NCBI GenBank assembly: GCA_002786025.1
Contig: NHNW01000025.1
Coordinates: 481,884-545,883 of the forward strand
Direction of reading: 5' to 3'
DNA: 64,000 nt
From: Zasmidium citrigriseum
Lineage: Eukaryota > Ascomycota > Dothideomycetes > Mycosphaerellales > Mycosphaerellaceae
Below are positions 1 through 9,685 of this stretch, one piece after another. The position numbers and the translations under genes are program-made. The first letter of the stretch is position 1. Each line of letters begins with the position of its first letter. The notes below the pieces were generated by a model. That model had not been told where the DNA came from. It searched no databases and was given only the letters and a program-made list of their open reading frames with translations.

Positions 1-1327
1 TCGCTTCTTTCACCCAATCGCTCTTCATAGTCCTGACATACTCATCACTCAATTGCCTCTTCTTCTCTTTTGGCACCTGACTCCATTCCCGCTTCTGTGC
101 TTCTTCCAAAGCCTTCCACCGTGCGAGCTCAGGCTCAAGCCAGCCCGTGACAGCATCTGCTGTCTGGCCCACGATCTCCATTGGTATCAGATGACCAACG
201 CCTTTGAATGTCACCTCGGCGACTCGTCCTTTCTTTAGGCCACCAGACCCTCCAACACCGATACCAGTTTGCGACAGCTTATCGGCCTTGAGCACAGGTA
301 CAGAGAGGTCCGATTGATCGCCGAATACGTAGAACACGCTCGGTCGAAGGAAGGGCAGCTTTTGAAACGTAGCTAGTGGCTCCGGCCTGTAGAAGGGAGA
401 GGTAGGAGCGGTGGCTGGATCAACATCCGGATGGGTGACTGGATTAGGCTCTCTTGAAGGATCTGGGAATTCTGGAGTCTTGAAGTTTGGCCGTAGGAAT
501 GTCATGACTTCTTGATGCTTGGTCGTCTTGAGGGTAAGTTCTCTTTCGGTGTCTTTGTCAGGCCGCACAGAAGCTGTACTTGGTTCTGCAGATACAGTAG
601 GCAAGGTCGTCGTTGATGTGTTCACTTCGGGGTATAGAGCAGTAGGTAGCTCGCGCAAGCCATGCTCAACCCATTTATCTAACACTCGTGGATCCCAGGT
701 CTGATAGAACTTCGATTTCTTGAACTTGGCTTCCGCTTCTTTTCTGCTTGGCCAACGGTCTCGTCGCACTGTAGATGCCTTGGCAGGTCCAAAATTTCCT
801 TCCACTGATGGCAATCGCTGGATAACTGGATCGATAAGTATTAAGCTTGTGAAAAGCCTCGGATGCATCAATGACAGATTGACAAGATTGTTCCCGCCCA
901 TACTGTGTCCAATGCCCACGATCGGTCGTTTCATGTGCTTCCGGAAATGATTGACCATCAGCAGTAAATCTCGAGGGTGGTCCATCCATGAAGGGTCATC
1001 GCCCAGCTTGTTCTCATTTAGAACACCAGAATCGCCTTGATGGGAGACATCTGCAATCCAGATACTTCGAATGCGGATGTTCTTCGCCTTAAGCCGCTCG
1101 TAGAGATCATCCCAAAGTGGTTCGTAAAGCTCCTTTGGGAATCCATTGGCGTGCGCGCCGATGATAGTCACATCTCCTTCGTCCGCCTTGGCTTGGTCCT
1201 TCGGTGTATACTGCTTGATGGCGAGCTGCAGGACATCCTCCTGGTCGTCTGCGGTGGCTCGTGGATACTCCCTGATGTGGCACGTTGGCAGGGTATGCTT
1301 CGTTATCCGGAAGTGACTTGTCGACAT
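1..1327 (-). CDS. alpha/beta hydrolase, 3' end cut by window edge
   Basis: Reads without interruption for 442 codons from an ATG at 1327 down to base 1, with no stop, so the C-terminus lies outside the window. The early segment HIREYPRATA and the motif GAHANGFPKELYEPLW are typical of a fungal alpha/beta-hydrolase family that includes the peroxisomal AKT2-type hydrolases. The nucleophile elbow GHSMGG sits at about residues 140-145 (Ser142). Further on, VFGDQSDLSVP and GVGHLIPME supply the expected acid and histidine of the triad. Family members often end in a peroxisomal targeting tripeptide, which cannot be checked here. No intron is needed. It is transcribed away from the monooxygenase at 1857, sharing a 529-bp intergenic region. 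The substrate is unknown; an esterase or thioesterase role is inference. Confidence 0.85.
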   Translation of the reverse strand, partial: MSTSHFRITKHTLPTCHIREYPRATADDQEDVLQLAIKQYTPKDQAKADEGDVTIIGAHANGFPKELYEPLWDDLYERLKAKNIRIRSIWIADVSHQGDSGVLNENKLGDDPSWMDHPRDLLLMVNHFRKHMKRPIVGIGHSMGGNNLVNLSLMHPRLFTSLILIDPVIQRLPSVEGNFGPAKASTVRRDRWPSRKEAEAKFKKSKFYQTWDPRVLDKWVEHGLRELPTALYPEVNTSTTTLPTVSAEPSTASVRPDKDTERELTLKTTKHQEVMTFLRPNFKTPEFPDPSREPNPVTHPDVDPATAPTSPFYRPEPLATFQKLPFLRPSVFYVFGDQSDLSVPVLKADKLSQTGIGVGGSGGLKKGRVAEVTFKGVGHLIPMEIVGQTADAVTGWLEPELARWKALEEAQKREWSQVPKEKKRQLSDEYVRTMKSDWVKEA

Positions 1328-1856
1328 GGCTCTGGCTTTAGTATTCGCTGTAGTCCTTCTCCAGCGAGTGTCGAGACTTGGAATGTATCGATGAGAAGCG
1401 CCGGTGATGTGAAAGTGTTGAAAGACAGGTCGCTGCCAAACGCCAACGCCTTTCCACGCGACACGGCCGGGACGAGTTTGGCCGAGGTTACCGACTGCCG
1501 ACAACCTCACATGTTCGGCAATGGTGTTCATTACTATTGATAGGAGGGACACATCTCATCTGATGATAGAAGATGGATTATGCAGCAATGCATTGATCTG
1601 AATTCAAGATACTCGTGCCAATAGGGCAGAATTGGTTTGCAAGGGCAGGATGATGCATCTCATCTCATCCACACTTTCCCCAGCCTCCGCAAATGTACCC
1701 CACGCTGGACTTCACCTCGAGCCGATGTCGTTCAAACAGCTATGCTCATCACTCGGATGACGGCAAGGTAGGTGTATTACTTATAGAGTCTCTGCATTGC
1801 CTTGTGACATTTCTTCCATTTTGTTTACCTCCAACATTGCTGCAAGATAATTCTCA
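1328..1856. promoter_or_regulatory. shared divergent promoter region
   Basis: A 529-bp gene-free interval between the start codons of the divergent hydrolase and monooxygenase genes. Any control elements for both must lie here or inside the genes. I see no motif I can name with confidence. Repeated short catctcat runs around 1540-1670 are noted only as sequence texture. Confidence 0.5.
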
Positions 1857-3617
1857 ATGATGGCAGATACCAATGGCACACACAACGTCAAGGGAACGTC
1901 CAACGGATTCCACAATCGAGTGGCGAACGATCAATCTCACCAAGACTACATCGACCGCATCAGCATTCCGCTCAACGATGTGCCAGCCTTCACGCCGACG
2001 AAGAAGCTTAGGATAGCCATCATTGGCGCAGGGTATTCTGGGATGATGATGGCTCACAAACTTCAGTACACCCATAAGGAGAAAATGTCACAACTTCTCT
2101 CCGACTTCGTCATCTACGAAGCGAGATCCACGGTTGGAGGCACCTGGGAGGTCAATACATACCCTGGAGTACGTTGTGACGTGCCGAGTCACATCTATTG
2201 CTTCCCATTCGAGCCAAACCCGGAATGGTCGCATTACTTTTCCACAGGAGATGAGATTCAGAGGTATTTCCAATCCACGGTCAGAAAGTGGGATCTAGAC
2301 AAGCATGTCAAATTCGAACACAGGGTTGAGGAGGCCAGATGGATCGAGGAAGCTGCACAGTGGAGATTAGTTGTCCGGCACGGCGATGAGGTCTTCGAGG
2401 ACTCTGTTGATATTCTCATATCCGCAAGAGGTTTCTTATCGACCTGGAGATGGCCTGAAATCGAGGGAATCCACAATTTCGCCGGCAAGAAGGTCCATTC
2501 CGCGGCTTGGGACCATGATTACGACTATTCCCACAAGCGAATAGCAGTCATCGGCAATGGGTCGTCCGGCATACAGATACTCCCCGAAATGGCCAAGCTT
2601 GAGGATAGTCAGGTCACTAGTTTCCAGAGAGGTCCAACGTGGGTCGTAGCAAGGCATCAACCTGCCAAGCTAATGGGCAGAAACGATCCTGATCCCAACC
2701 CTCCTTATTTGGAGGAGGACAAGGAACGATTTCGAAATCCGAAGGAGCTTAGGAAGTACCGCAAGTTGATCCAAGGGACGACTAACAAAAACTTCAAGCT
2801 GTTCGTCAAAGGCTCGCCGTACAATGCCGAGATGACCGAATTCGCAAGGAATCAGATGGCAACCGCGCTGGGAAACGATCCAGAGCTGTGCGACAAATTG
2901 ATCCCCAAGTACGAGCTGGGCTGCAGGAGAGTCACCCCAGGAAATGGGTACCTGGAGGCTTTCACACAGCCCAATGTCCGCCTCACCAACAGCGCTATAA
3001 CGCACATGAGTGAACAAGGAATCCACACCGAAGACGGCGCATTTCATCCTTTTGATGTCATAGTGTGCGCCACGGGGTTCGACATATCCCAGGTGCCATC
3101 ATTTCCACTGATTGGGAGAGACCATGTATCCTTGGCCGAGAAGTGGAAGGAAGAACCAGAGAGCTACATGTCCCTGGCTGCCGCAGAGATGCCCAATCTT
3201 TTCTTCTTCACCGGTCCCAACGCGACAGTAGGACACGGAAGCCTGATATTCAGCCTTGACTGGAGTGCCGAGTGGATGATCAAATGGATCGAGAAGATGG
3301 CGCAGGAGGACATTGCTTCAATCGCTCCCAAACAGGAGGTCGTTGATGAGTTCGTGCGATACGGAGACCGGATCCATGAAACTCTGACTTGGACTGGCGG
3401 GTGTCGAAGCTGGTACAAGGCGAACCGTGTGGACGGCAGAGTGACAGCGACTTTCGCCGGGAGTGCCATTTTGTACGAGAAGCTCGTCAATGGTCGACTT
3501 CGGCCTGAAGACTTCGACATTCGATATCGAAGTTCCAATAGATTCCGCTTTCTCGGCAATGGCTTCACAGAATATGAATTGACTGAGGGCAACGACCTCA
3601 GCTATTATATTCCGTGA
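1857..3617 (+). CDS. class B flavin monooxygenase, Baeyer-Villiger type
   Basis: A 586-residue intronless protein starting at ATG ATG. The FAD-binding Rossmann motif GAGYSG is at residues 57-62. The Baeyer-Villiger fingerprint FAGKKVHSAAWD is at 208-219, and the NADPH-binding motif GNGSSG follows at 233-238. This order and the length match fungal and bacterial Baeyer-Villiger monooxygenases, which insert oxygen next to a ketone to make an ester or lactone using NADPH and O2. The N-terminal 45 residues are hydrophilic with no signal peptide, so a cytosolic enzyme is likely. The divergent neighbour is a hydrolase of a type that could open the ester product; that link is inference. The substrate cannot be told from sequence. 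Confidence 0.9.
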   Translation: MMADTNGTHNVKGTSNGFHNRVANDQSHQDYIDRISIPLNDVPAFTPTKKLRIAIIGAGYSGMMMAHKLQYTHKEKMSQLLSDFVIYEARSTVGGTWEVNTYPGVRCDVPSHIYCFPFEPNPEWSHYFSTGDEIQRYFQSTVRKWDLDKHVKFEHRVEEARWIEEAAQWRLVVRHGDEVFEDSVDILISARGFLSTWRWPEIEGIHNFAGKKVHSAAWDHDYDYSHKRIAVIGNGSSGIQILPEMAKLEDSQVTSFQRGPTWVVARHQPAKLMGRNDPDPNPPYLEEDKERFRNPKELRKYRKLIQGTTNKNFKLFVKGSPYNAEMTEFARNQMATALGNDPELCDKLIPKYELGCRRVTPGNGYLEAFTQPNVRLTNSAITHMSEQGIHTEDGAFHPFDVIVCATGFDISQVPSFPLIGRDHVSLAEKWKEEPESYMSLAAAEMPNLFFFTGPNATVGHGSLIFSLDWSAEWMIKWIEKMAQEDIASIAPKQEVVDEFVRYGDRIHETLTWTGGCRSWYKANRVDGRVTATFAGSAILYEKLVNGRLRPEDFDIRYRSSNRFRFLGNGFTEYELTEGNDLSYYIP

Positions 3618-4219
3618 TGTCAGGGCATTGCCATCGGCGGGGAAGGTTACGAAGGCAGCGGCATTGGCGTATGTTCCGTAGCAGCGTCCTCAATTGGATT
3701 TCGCTGGTCTAACATTGATGTTCTCGCGGCTCGTTGATAACGTGTCTTTCTGCCCTCTTCCTCAAGCTTATCACACGTTGCCCTGTCGGTGGACTTGAGT
3801 TCACGGAGGCACCGAGCGACGCGTGTTTTCAGTTCTTCTGAGATCTGTAGAGAAGCCGTCTGGTCCTGACGTTCCACACGGGGAGCTGGCGACGAAGCGA
3901 GTCAACGCAAATGAAGACATGTCCTTCTGCTCCTCGAGGCCATTCCGAATTTGGTGATGAGGAATGCCGCCGGCGAGTCGTTCGAGCACCCAGTCCTTGT
4001 GCTGTTCAAGAGCTTTCCGCTGCCGATGATCCGGTATCGATGCGGTGTGGCCGGGAGTGCAATCCAGTGTTGGTGTCAGGAGAAGAGACGTAGTGTAGTC
4101 AAGCGTGAAGTCGAAGTTGATGGGAGCCGCCCCGCATTTGATGGAGACTTTGATTAGCCACCTCAAGAGCAGACCAAGTCTCACCTCAAACCTCCATCTC
4201 TACCTTCGCATTCACCAAC
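3618..4219. other. gap with a frameshifted ORF pair on the minus strand
   Basis: On the minus strand two overlapping open frames read like one helical, charged polypeptide broken near 3877. One covers about 4100-3878 (segment RQRKALEQHKDWVLERL) and the other about 3877-3647 (segment QISEELKTRVARCLRELK). Neither starts with ATG in frame. It could be a decayed gene, a 3' exon of something unrecognised, or chance. The right end is the promoter and 5' leader of VPS25. Confidence 0.25.
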
Positions 4220-4861
4220 ATGGCAACAGCAGAAGCAGAATCCTCCCTCGACGCCCTCTCCCTCTCCGGCACAACCGCCTACGCCCCCTCAACCTCGACG
4301 CACACCTCCGACCCCACCAAATTCGCCTTCCCAGCCTACACAACCTTCCCACCCTTCTACACCCTGCAACCAAACCTCACCACCCGCGCCCGCCAACTCG
4401 AGCTCTGGTCCAGCCTTATAACCTCCTACTGCGCGCACCACAAACTCTTCAAGCTCTCGCTCTCATCCCCTCCCACGGACCTCTTCAACAACACCGCCAT
4501 AAAACGCTCCCTCAAACCGAATGATATCCGGACGGTGCTGGAGCACATGAGCCAGCCCTCAACAGGACCTCTGATTGAATGGATTGCATCGGTGTCGCGT
4601 GGAGAGCAGAGTAATACGTGCTGGGTCTACTGGCGTAGTCTGAGCGAGTGGGCGGATACGATCTACAACTGGGTCGACGAGACGGGGCAGAAAGGCGCGG
4701 TTTTGACAGTTTATGAGTTGAGAGAGGGCGACGCGGTGAAAGGGAGAGAGTGGCAGGATATCGACGAAGCTCTTTTAAGGAAGATTCTTGGGATTCTGGT
4801 GAAGAGGGGCAAGTGCCAGATTTTTGGACAGGAGGAGAACGCTGGTGTCAAGTTCTTCTGA
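4220..4861 (+). CDS. VPS25: ESCRT-II subunit Vps25
   Basis: 213 residues, single exon. The segment PPFYTLQPNLTTRARQLELW is the conserved N-terminal PPXY-type start of Vps25, which contacts the ESCRT-II Vps22/Vps36 core. Two winged-helix repeats follow, including WVYWRSLSEWADTIYNWV, and the protein ends in the family-typical GVKFF. Vps25 links ESCRT-II to ESCRT-III (Vps20) for sorting ubiquitinated cargo into multivesicular bodies. About 35 extra N-terminal residues compared with yeast are low in complexity (Ala, Ser, Thr). The next ORF starts only 22 bp after the stop on the same strand, which is very tight for a fungal gene pair. Confidence 0.93.
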   Translation: MATAEAESSLDALSLSGTTAYAPSTSTHTSDPTKFAFPAYTTFPPFYTLQPNLTTRARQLELWSSLITSYCAHHKLFKLSLSSPPTDLFNNTAIKRSLKPNDIRTVLEHMSQPSTGPLIEWIASVSRGEQSNTCWVYWRSLSEWADTIYNWVDETGQKGAVLTVYELREGDAVKGREWQDIDEALLRKILGILVKRGKCQIFGQEENAGVKFF

Positions 4862-4883
4862 GCAACAAAAGAGCGGTTAGGAT

Positions 4884-5423
4884 ATGAGTGCAAAGGCCAC
4901 GGCCGGGGGAAAGAGTCCCTCAAAACGACAACGACGCTCGAGTTCCACACAGCCAGCTCAACGTGAACCCAGCACAAAGGCAGACGACGACTTCGACTCC
5001 GCATCTGAACCCGACAAGTCCCAAGCAACGCTCTACGATGCCGTAGCCGGCCGCGTGAACAGGGACGGCTTCATCCTCTCCAGCACGCAAAAGCCCTCGG
5101 CACCAGACGAAGTCCTCTTCAGTCGAGCAAACGCCCCAATCCGCTATGAAGAAACCGATCCTTACTTTGCTCATCGCCGTCTTCCACCTGGCGTCCGGCT
5201 ACCAGACTCCGACCTCTTGAAAGCTATACATGCATATGTATCAGACTTCTACGGGAGCAGTGCACTGAAGGACTGCGAACTCGACTGGGGGAGCATGGAT
5301 GAGACTGCATTGATGGCCATAGGAATCCTCCTGGAGGAAGCTGCTGTTGCCCGCCTGGGAAAGACAGGAGATTTGGCGTTCGTGGAAGGCGAGAGGAAGA
5401 AGCAGTCAACTCCACATGAATAA
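4884..5423 (+). CDS. conserved-looking hypothetical protein, probably nuclear
   Basis: 179 residues from ATG at 4884. The N-terminus is basic and serine-rich (SPSKRQRRSSS), resembling a nuclear localisation signal, followed by an acidic stretch. The C-terminal two thirds are ordered-looking: PPGVRLPDSDLLKAIHAYV, then DETALMAIGILLEE. I recognise the pattern of a conserved fungal protein but cannot assign a family. It starts 22 bp after VPS25 in a different frame, so either its promoter lies inside VPS25 or the two share a transcript. The 262 bp after it hold nothing I can name. Confidence 0.7.
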   Translation: MSAKATAGGKSPSKRQRRSSSTQPAQREPSTKADDDFDSASEPDKSQATLYDAVAGRVNRDGFILSSTQKPSAPDEVLFSRANAPIRYEETDPYFAHRRLPPGVRLPDSDLLKAIHAYVSDFYGSSALKDCELDWGSMDETALMAIGILLEEAAVARLGKTGDLAFVEGERKKQSTPHE

Positions 5424-5685
5424 ATTCTGAGACGGAATCATGAACATCAAATCAATCCCAATGCATTGTGTGAGTATCAACATGAACAATTCGCCGTAAG
5501 CACCGCGCTAAAATCATGTGAGTATCAAACTACCGCCCCTGAGCATGAAAATCGTTTTTGCCGAACCATCGCCCCCTGAAAACAGGTCTGAGCGACCACG
5601 GAAAGCCTGCACCTCGTCAACACCAAAGTCTTTGCGAATAGCTGATGCATGAAACTCAACCATTGCGCTGACTTATTGCCTCCTC

Positions 5686-8301
5686 CTACGACAGCAACCA
5701 CTTCTCTTGCATGCTCACTTCCTGGCTCATAGCAGCATTGAGAACCCAGTCTGAAGTCACCACTCGTGCCTGCAAGCCTTGAGACTCGACGTCGGCTTGA
5801 AACTTCTTCCAGAGAGCGGCCTCGGCCTTGCTGTTCCCAGACACAAGGTAGACGTAGTCAAAATCATCACTGGCACCATCTCCTGGAGGCTTGGAGAACC
5901 TGAGGTGCGGTCGACCCGTGTATGCCATGGCCTCGCCTCCGTTGAGGGCGATGATGTCTCTGTACGTCTCGAATCCTCCATTTACTTCCTTGGTCACGCA
6001 GATGGCCCAGTTCTTGAACAGCTTGCGCTTGTTCTTCTTCGCCCGCTCGATGGCGTCTGCAAGAGTGAAGCCGAGCCGCTCTTCCGCATCTTTATCCTTG
6101 AGCATGGGAGGGTCCTCGATGAGCTTCTTCTTGCTTAGCGCAGTGTCCAAGAACGAAATGTCTACCACCAAGGGTGCGTTCGCCAAAGCTGAAACGAACT
6201 TCTTTGTCCGCAGAATCTTGGGAGCGACCAGGATGTCGACATCTTTGGGATCCTGGGTCAAGAGCACGCCTAGACCGCGCAACGTGTTCTTGTCAGTAGA
6301 CTCCTTCTTTGGATTATCGGCCCATCGGCTGTCGCCAGTTATCATCATCCTGTGCTCAATGGGCGGCAACGTAGGGGATGGGCCATGTTTTGCCTTCTTG
6401 TTTTGCTTGGCTTCTTTCGCGGCCCGAGGATCTTGTGTCTCGCCATCGCTGAGGTCACTACCCTCAGCAGTGACATCGTACTCGTCGCTCGGCCGCTTCT
6501 TAGAACTCCGTGCTGGGGCCGGTGACGATACATCCTCTGCGCGACTCCCTCGTCTTCCACCATGAATTACGCCACCCTTGCGCTTGGACTCTTTCTGGAA
6601 CATCGCAATATCTGCTGCCTGCGTGTGCAGGGTATCCAGAGCTTTGTTCTTGGCCGCACGACCAGTGCTGACAGGTGCAGGCGATTCGTTCTCTTTCTCC
6701 TCGTCTGCAACTGCACGCGGAGTGGCCAAAGATGTGCGAGAGGGTCTTCCCCGACGCTTCTTGACTGTCTGTGGCGCGGGATTCTCGTCGACATCCATCT
6801 CATCGGCTTCGTCAATAGTGATGGGTACGTCGGGTTCCTCATCTGCAGGCGCAGCACCATTGGCAACGACACTCGAAACTGGTACGGTCTTCTGAGGCGA
6901 TTGCTTTGCCTTGACGGGCGACCGTGGCTTGGGGTAGTACACACGCTCCATCGCCTTCATGTCGAGAGGTGTCTGACCGGCCACCTCGCCCAGGTTGGTT
7001 CTTGTGGGAAAGTGATGGTATTTCGGATTCGCCAGAGCTTGCATACCAGACTTTGCGTAACTCTCCTCGAGCCAAAGATGATTGACAAGGTTAATGTTCC
7101 ATTCTTGTGCAGCTTCACACTTCTCCCCAGTCTTATGAGCACTGATCAGATGTGTATTGTCCTGCTTCATGGTCTTGGTGTAATTGGCGCCGCAAGCCCG
7201 AATAAGGTTCTCGACGTAAGTCCTGGCATCACCGCCGTAGTTGGAGAGACTGATCTTGCAGGTCTCGAAGCCTGGGATACCATTCCTGGGCAATGGGTAG
7301 TGGAACAGCTTGCTGTACGGGTCGCTGTACTTGTTGCGGTTGATGACGTGGTAGAGCCAGGACAGGTTGGCAACTATCTTTCCAGAGCGGGCTGCGTTCA
7401 GATAATCCTCGCCGTCCCGATAAGCACCAATGTAAATTTCGGCCTTGTCCAGATCCTCGTTGATAATGCCGCCTCCATAGTTGATCAGCTTGGTGATCGT
7501 CTGAAGCAGCCGGTCTGAGAGCTCGAGGTCCTTGGAAAGAAACAGACGTTTCGACATGAACGCATTCAGGTTCTTCCGGGAGTTGGACGGGCTGGTGGGA
7601 GGTGTTGGATCCGGAACAGTCGACGGTGTCGCGGTCACTGCACCTTCGAGGTGGGGTGACGAGGCGGGTTTGACGTGGGCAGTATGACTCTTGCGCAAGA
7701 TTTCTGGATCCGGAAATTGGTATGGCTTCTCACTGATCTTCTTGCCCAGCCGAAGGCAATCGTCGAACCAGTGCGGAAGCACAATTTTGGTGTTCAGGCC
7801 CTTCTCTTCCACAATCTGGCATTTTGCATGCTCCAAGTCCGTTGTGACAATATGGGTGACCAACTTGGTCATTGGGTACGAATGCTGTCCTCCCAGGGCA
7901 ACCACACCGGCTATGATGGCTTCGGCATCTCCTTCTGGAATCTCGGCGCACGAGAGGACGACTTCGCCGAAGTATTGGCTGGGATCCGGACTGTGTTGTC
8001 GCGTGGCGGCCAGCTTCCTCTTGCGGACACTCGTGGATACCCATGAGGGCTTCACAACGTGTGCGCCGAGCTCGACCGCTTTGCTGTATTGTGGAAAGTC
8101 GATGTGAGTGGATATAATGTGCGTGATGTTCTCGATCTCGTCGATTTGTTGGTCGCTGGCGCGTAGAGGCACGTATCGCCCGCCGCTCAATTCCAGGACA
8201 TTGCGTATTTCTTGGACATGGTCGTCCTCGAAGTCGTCGCTCGGAATTATTGTGAAGACGACATGCTCAAACAGAGCGCCGCCGGTCGCCTCGTCGTCCA
8301 T
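5686..8301 (-). CDS. brc1: multi-BRCT genome-stability scaffold, Brc1/Rtt107-like
   Basis: 871 residues from the ATG at 8301; the frame stays open upstream, but only to a GTG. Four BRCT domains fill the N-terminal half (roughly residues 10-95, 105-200, 240-335, 345-430). A disordered linker carries an AT-hook-like motif KKRRGRPSR. A C-terminal BRCT pair follows at about 640-740 and 760-871. The 4+2 BRCT layout is that of S. pombe Brc1 and S. cerevisiae Rtt107. These scaffold the Smc5/6 complex and other repair factors, and bind phosphorylated H2A through the C-terminal pair. Tryptophans typical of BRCT helix 3 are visible (VKPSWVS, LPHWFDD, TSDWVL). Orthology to Brc1/Rtt107 rests on this domain order. 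Confidence 0.85.
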   Translation of the reverse strand: MDDEATGGALFEHVVFTIIPSDDFEDDHVQEIRNVLELSGGRYVPLRASDQQIDEIENITHIISTHIDFPQYSKAVELGAHVVKPSWVSTSVRKRKLAATRQHSPDPSQYFGEVVLSCAEIPEGDAEAIIAGVVALGGQHSYPMTKLVTHIVTTDLEHAKCQIVEEKGLNTKIVLPHWFDDCLRLGKKISEKPYQFPDPEILRKSHTAHVKPASSPHLEGAVTATPSTVPDPTPPTSPSNSRKNLNAFMSKRLFLSKDLELSDRLLQTITKLINYGGGIINEDLDKAEIYIGAYRDGEDYLNAARSGKIVANLSWLYHVINRNKYSDPYSKLFHYPLPRNGIPGFETCKISLSNYGGDARTYVENLIRACGANYTKTMKQDNTHLISAHKTGEKCEAAQEWNINLVNHLWLEESYAKSGMQALANPKYHHFPTRTNLGEVAGQTPLDMKAMERVYYPKPRSPVKAKQSPQKTVPVSSVVANGAAPADEEPDVPITIDEADEMDVDENPAPQTVKKRRGRPSRTSLATPRAVADEEKENESPAPVSTGRAAKNKALDTLHTQAADIAMFQKESKRKGGVIHGGRRGSRAEDVSSPAPARSSKKRPSDEYDVTAEGSDLSDGETQDPRAAKEAKQNKKAKHGPSPTLPPIEHRMMITGDSRWADNPKKESTDKNTLRGLGVLLTQDPKDVDILVAPKILRTKKFVSALANAPLVVDISFLDTALSKKKLIEDPPMLKDKDAEERLGFTLADAIERAKKNKRKLFKNWAICVTKEVNGGFETYRDIIALNGGEAMAYTGRPHLRFSKPPGDGASDDFDYVYLVSGNSKAEAALWKKFQADVESQGLQARVVTSDWVLNAAMSQEVSMQEKWLLS

Positions 8302-8732
8302 CTCTGCAGTGGTGGTGGTGGTGTTTGGAATTGGGCGAGGGAAGCTGCGGAGGCGAGAGATGGGACGACGCGAAGTCAAACGCGAGGCAACCACGCGCTA
8401 GCGACAGGTCACGTGGATAACGTCAACAATGAAATAGAAGAAAGTGACTTGCGTAGACTTCATTGATCTCCGGCATACATTCGTTGTGGTTCTAACGTCT
8501 ACAATGATCGGGATTGATCTCGATCTCTGTTTTACAGGCCTTTGGTTTGAACCGCACCTGCTGGCAGGAACAGCTGGCTGTGATTCTTCGCAGCAAGGCG
8601 GACCAGCTAATGTTGATGCTGTCGACCTGTAGAGCTGCCATGGCACATGTCTGAAGGAGCATGAGCATGGGCTGATGGTGCCGGAGAGTGCTACCAAGTT
8701 GGAGTTGGTCGTAAAAGCGTCATCGTTCACGT
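8302..8732. other. intergenic, upstream of the BRCT gene
   Basis: 431 bp between two minus-strand genes: the promoter and 5' leader of the BRCT gene plus the 3' region of the RWD gene. No further gene or motif is evident. Confidence 0.5.
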
Positions 8733-9431
8733 TCAGCCCTCCACTGCCAGCTTTCTCATGCTCTCAACTGCATCCTCACCTTCCTCTTCTTCGTCTGCAC
8801 CCTTGCCGGCGAGACCTTGCTCCCAAAGCTGCTTGCCCGTCAGCTTCTTCTCCTCTGCTTTGCCTCCACGCTTTTTCTTGTCTTCAGCTTCCTGCTCCGC
8901 TTGCCGTCTCGCTGCCTCTTCCTCCATCTCCTTCCTGAATGTCTCTCGCCACGCCAAAAATGTCTCTCGGGTCACTTTCTCGCCCTCAAACTTCCTGTTC
9001 TCCTCTTCTTCTGCTTTCTGGGCCTGAGCATCCTTCTCGGCCTGCACCGCCTGCTTGCGTTCGCTTATGAGCTGCTCAGCGGCATCTTTCAGCGCGCTGA
9101 CCAATGTGAATACCATTGCCATGCCCATGCTCTCCTCTATTGATGGCTGAAGCGCCTCCAACAGCTGTGCCTTGTCTTCTTGAATGTCCAAGTGCTCATG
9201 TTTCGGGGCATTGGGTGGCTGCGTGATGTCCAGGAACGGAGCTTCGTCGGGATATGCCTCTGGATACCGTACATTGAGAATGATTACAGGATCTTCGGCT
9301 TCCTCGCCAAAATCCTTGGGAGCGTCGACGACGATCGTTATTCGATATTCGGTATCGGAGATGTCTTGTATTTCGTCTGGAAAGATGGAGTCCAGCACCT
9401 CACGCTCCTCCTTCTGTTCATCTCGGCCCAT
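8733..9431 (-). CDS. GIR2: RWD-domain protein, Gir2/RWDD1-like
   Basis: 232 residues from ATG at 9431. The RWD domain covers about residues 1-115, with QKEEREVLDSIFPDEI at its start, the YPEAYPDEAP motif and a hydrophobic helix ESMGMAMVFTLVSALKD. A long charged coiled-coil tail follows and then the conserved C-terminal segment LTGKQLWEQGLAG. This order matches RWDD1/DFRP2 and yeast Gir2, which bind DRG-family GTPases (Rbg2) and Gcn1 on ribosomes. The gene diverges from an Acl4-like gene with 254 bp between start codons. Confidence 0.87.
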   Translation of the reverse strand: MGRDEQKEEREVLDSIFPDEIQDISDTEYRITIVVDAPKDFGEEAEDPVIILNVRYPEAYPDEAPFLDITQPPNAPKHEHLDIQEDKAQLLEALQPSIEESMGMAMVFTLVSALKDAAEQLISERKQAVQAEKDAQAQKAEEEENRKFEGEKVTRETFLAWRETFRKEMEEEAARRQAEQEAEDKKKRGGKAEEKKLTGKQLWEQGLAGKGADEEEEGEDAVESMRKLAVEG

Positions 9432-9685
9432 GGTCGCCGACTGTACCTCGCGGGCACAGTATAATCTTGTCGCGACGAGAAGGAAGAGTCACAAATGACG
9501 TGAGCATTGCCTTCGAAGTTCAGACAGCGACCTCCGCAGCTTCGGTTGCGCCTTCTGTACCAGGACTTTTGCCAATCGATAAGCTTTGGAAGCAGGCGCA
9601 ACCGAGCAAAATCTCAAAATCCACTCGAAGACTTCAAAGTTCTACCAATCCACGCGAACACGCACTCCGACCAGCACGCCCTGTC

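Noticed and set aside
6562..7518. 318-codon open frame antisense to the BRCT gene
   Set aside because: It mirrors the codon structure of the real gene, starts at a poor site and shows no protein-like motifs.
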